A stretch of 64,000 nt of DNA, from NCBI RefSeq assembly GCF_964246085.1, contig NZ_CAXTPD010000013.1; one strand, given 5' to 3'. A program made the position numbers and the translations under genes. Shown one piece after another: positions 61,907-64,000 of the stretch. Numbering within the stretch: position 1 is the stretch's first letter; the number at the start of each line of letters is the position of its first letter. Source of the DNA: Brotaphodocola sp003480315. Its GTDB lineage: Bacteria > Bacillota > Clostridia > Lachnospirales > Lachnospiraceae. The notes beneath the pieces are model-generated. The model saw only the letters and a program-made list of their open reading frames with translations, searched no databases and was not told where the DNA came from.

Positions 61907-62959
61907 TTAAATTTCCCGCAATTTCACTACATTTCTTGCACTTCTTCTCCGTTCATCTTCCAGTGCAGCGTAGTGTTTTTTGGTGGTGTTTACATCGGAA
62001 TGCCCGAGAACATCTGCTACAAGATAGATATCGCCTGTTTCCCGGTACAGATTGGTGCCGTAGGTACTGCGCAGCTTGTGCGGGGTGATCTTTTTGAGCG
62101 GTGTGACGATATGAGCGTATTTTTTAACTAGATTTTCTACCGAGCGGACATTCATGCGTTTGCGCTGCATGGAAAGGAAGAGTGCCTGCTCGCTTCCTTC
62201 TTCCGGAATGATTCCAAAGCGTTCATCAAGATAGTCCTGAAGCGCATTTTCTACTTCTGACCCGAAATACACCGTTACTTCTTTTCCGCCTTTACGGTGA
62301 ATATGTATGCCTCCGTTTTTAAAGTCTATATCGTTGATATCGAGACCGACACATTCGGAAACGCGGATTCCGGTTCCGAGAAGCAGCGTCAGGAGTGCCA
62401 GATCACGAAGCCGTGTACGTTTATGAAAGGCTTTTTGTTTTTCAGTCAGGCCTTCGCCCTGCTCTACGGCATCCAGAAGAAGGGCTACTTCATCTACATC
62501 GAGGCGGATGATTTCTTTTTCGTGCAGCTTTGGGAGCCGGACGAGAGATGCCGGGTTTGTTGTAAGCTTTTCTGTTCGAAAAAAATAATTATAAAAGCTT
62601 TTCAGAGAAGATATTTTACGCATGATACCTCGTTCCTGATTCATAATCTCATGATTCTGTTCGTTGAATCGGTATTTCAGGTATTCCATATATTCTTCAA
62701 GATCCGTCACCGTGATCTGGTCCAGCTGTTCCAGTTTAAAATCCATTCGTTCCATTTTGGCAAAGACAGGATTTTCTTTTTTCAGAAAATCAAAGAAAAC
62801 AGATAAGTCATAGGCGTAGGCAATCCGGGTCCTTGTAGAGGTGCGCGGTTCAATTCCACGGAAAAACTCGGTACAAAATGGAGGAAGCGCCTTCATCATT
62901 TCCCTGAGCTTTTTGATATTTTCGATGTCTTTCTGCTGATAATAAGGTATATTTGCCAT
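61907..62959 (-). CDS. Tyrosine recombinase (XerC/D or phage-integrase type)
   Basis: A 350-residue protein with an N-terminal SAM-like core-binding domain (40-135) and the catalytic domain. The full active set is visible: R199 in GTGIRVSE, K226 in RKGGKEV, H294 and R297 in PHKLRSTYG, H320 in VLGHSD and Y330 in TKKHYAAL. It should be able to resolve or integrate DNA. No excisionase, phage or transposon genes adjoin it, so a chromosomal or housekeeping role is possible. It lies 23 bases from the TtcA-like gene. Confidence 0.9.
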   Translation of the reverse strand: MANIPYYQQKDIENIKKLREMMKALPPFCTEFFRGIEPRTSTRTRIAYAYDLSVFFDFLKKENPVFAKMERMDFKLEQLDQITVTDLEEYMEYLKYRFNEQNHEIMNQERGIMRKISSLKSFYNYFFRTEKLTTNPASLVRLPKLHEKEIIRLDVDEVALLLDAVEQGEGLTEKQKAFHKRTRLRDLALLTLLLGTGIRVSECVGLDINDIDFKNGGIHIHRKGGKEVTVYFGSEVENALQDYLDERFGIIPEEGSEQALFLSMQRKRMNVRSVENLVKKYAHIVTPLKKITPHKLRSTYGTNLYRETGDIYLVADVLGHSDVNTTKKHYAALEDERRRSARNVVKLREI

Positions 62960-62982
62960 GATTGTGTCTCTTTCCGAATTTG

Positions 62983-63714
62983 TTATTTGTGTTTATCAGG
63001 GTTTTCCCATCCGGGAAGGTTTCCGTGTGATACTGCATGAAACAGTCGTTCCCGCACACCAGGTGCCTCCGCATTGATGGAACGGATCAGATTTTTGATT
63101 GCTTCGCGATTGGTGTGACCGTCCATCGGACAGGGATTTTTGCAGACCGGAAGCTGATACTTATTCCGGAAGCCTTTTACATCGGCCTCCGAAACCAGCA
63201 TCAGCGGCCGAATGACGGTAAGGTCTGTGCGGTCTAAATGGGTAACCGGTGGAAAGGCATAGAATCGGCCTTCATAGAGAAGAGACATCATTGCAGTTTC
63301 GATGATGTCATCCTTATGGTGGGCATAAGCGATTTTATTGCATCCAAGTTCCATGGCTTTCTGGTTTAGCGCGCCTTTTCTCATCTTTGCGCAGAGAGAG
63401 CATGGATTTGTTTCTTTGCGGATGTCGAAGAGGATTTTTCCAATCTCGGTGGTCACAACCTCGTAAGGAATATGAAAGCTGCTGCAAAGCTCTTGAATCG
63501 GTCTGAGATTCATCGGTTCCAGTCCAAGATCTACGGTAATTGCAGATAATCTAAATGGGATCGGATAGAATTTCTGAAGACTGGCGAGACCATACAGCAA
63601 GGTGAGACTGTCTTTGCCGCCGGAGATTCCTATTGCTATGTGATCTTCCGCTTCAATCATATGATATTGGTCGATGGCCTGACGCAGCAGGCTGAGTAGT
63701 TTCTGAAGTTTCAT
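62983..63714 (-). CDS. TtcA-like tRNA 2-thiolation enzyme (PP-loop ATPase)
   Basis: A 243-residue protein with the PP-loop ISGGKDSLTLLYG (30-42), the Cys pair in NPCSLCAKMRKGALNQKAME, KIAYAHHKDDIIETAMMSLL, and a C-terminal block RNKYQLPVCKNPCPMDGHTN. TtcA proteins thiolate C32 of tRNA using a 4Fe-4S cluster. The start at 63714 (MKLQKLLSLL) matches the family; ATG 63747 is in frame, but neither has a clear ribosome site. It is followed by the recombinase gene. Confidence 0.87.
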   Translation of the reverse strand: MKLQKLLSLLRQAIDQYHMIEAEDHIAIGISGGKDSLTLLYGLASLQKFYPIPFRLSAITVDLGLEPMNLRPIQELCSSFHIPYEVVTTEIGKILFDIRKETNPCSLCAKMRKGALNQKAMELGCNKIAYAHHKDDIIETAMMSLLYEGRFYAFPPVTHLDRTDLTVIRPLMLVSEADVKGFRNKYQLPVCKNPCPMDGHTNREAIKNLIRSINAEAPGVRERLFHAVSHGNLPGWENPDKHK

Positions 63715-63826
63715 CTTTTTTATACGAGGATCCTTTCTGTAAAACATAAGTTTATCTTACCACAAAAATGCTTCTGCGTCATACTTATATTTATTGAGCA
63801 ATGTTTCTCATCTAACGAATATGAAA

Positions 63827-63855
63827 TTGACAATCGAAGTTCTACTCTCTATACT
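63827..63855 (+). promoter_or_regulatory. Promoter of the truncated secreted-protein gene
   Basis: TTGACA (63827-63832), 17 bases, TATACT (63850-63855). An inverted repeat TTAGC-GCAT-GCTAA (63868-63881) follows near the transcription start and may be an operator. Confidence 0.75.
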
Positions 63856-63923
63856 AAATCCATTATCAAAGTTAGCGCATGCTAATTTGTGAGATGAAAT
63901 TGCGTAACGGAAGGGGAAGAAAA

Positions 63924-64000
63924 ATGAGAACACGCAAGATTCAAAAACAGGCGTTTGCTGTATGCCTGGCTATTATGACTGCAGCACAGACGATGACTGG
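63924..64000 (+). CDS. Start of a secreted protein (cut by window edge)
   Basis: ATG 63924 after AAGGGGAAG begins a typical signal peptide: MRTRKIQKQAFAVCLAIMTA with a basic start and hydrophobic core. Only 25 codons are inside the window, so the product is unknown. Confidence 0.6.
   Translation, partial: MRTRKIQKQAFAVCLAIMTAAQTMT

Overview
The window looks like the chromosome of a spore-forming, gut-type Clostridia bacterium, most likely a Lachnospiraceae (Blautia/Ruminococcus-like). The support is an alpha/beta-type spore protein at 4.7 kb, Gram-positive style AGGAGG ribosome sites, lipoprotein binding proteins with Ala/Thr/Glu-rich linkers, a divergent lexA/yneA-like pair with CAAAC-N4-GTTCG boxes, and an anaerobic cobalamin pathway. 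No rRNA, tRNA or CRISPR array was seen.

Layout. 0-1.4 kb: tail of an IS607-type element (serine recombinase end plus an intact TnpB). 1.5-4.9 kb: small housekeeping and envelope genes, including a nitroreductase, a PadR/DUF1700 operon whose DUF1700 gene is frameshifted, a PspC protein and a spore protein. 4.9-7.1 kb: a decayed, AT-richer strip with an IS30-type transposase remnant, an orphan gene tail, and an AlbA/ATPase-type regulator broken by a frameshift and a TAG codon. 7.2-16.9 kb: a tight cobalamin operon (cbiD, cbiG, cobK-cbiE fusion, cbiT-cbiA fusion, cobU, cobS, a short cobU-like gene, cbiB, cobD) from a clear sigma-A promoter. 16.9-26.2 kb: a YesN/YesM-type two-component system, two extra sugar-binding proteins and an mglBAC galactose-type ABC transporter. 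26.3-31.4 kb: a CYTH protein on the minus strand, then a solute-binding lipoprotein paired with a membrane GGDEF/EAL protein.

31.5-39.5 kb: protein quality control (tig, clpP, clpX, lon) with ysxC, mgsA and an M19 dipeptidase. 39.5-40.9 kb (minus): citX-citG without citrate lyase. 41.3-44.8 kb: a TrpXYZ-like ABC transporter and a cytidylate-kinase-like protein. 44.9-49.1 kb: a lipoprotein, an AEC transporter, lexA with a divergent yneA-like LysM gene, and a SpoU/TrmH RNA methyltransferase. 49.1-51.7 kb: a TPP riboswitch with terminator, then thiW-thiM-thiE. 51.7-54.3 kb (minus): a small DUF1413-like gene, cbiL and an ABC-2 exporter. 54.5-61.1 kb: a lactose/galactoside module (AraC, GH2 beta-galactosidase, GPH symporter, second AraC). 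61.3-64 kb: DUF2500 protein, tyrosine recombinase, TtcA-like enzyme, and the start of a secreted protein.

The genes suggest a saccharolytic, B12-making commensal that senses and imports galactose-type sugars, hydrolyses galactosides inside the cell and salvages thiazole. I saw no clearly new defence or mobile system. The most interesting parts are the sensory use of sugar-binding proteins (two clusters), the fused cobalamin enzymes, the cbiL/ABC exporter operon, and the layered control elements.
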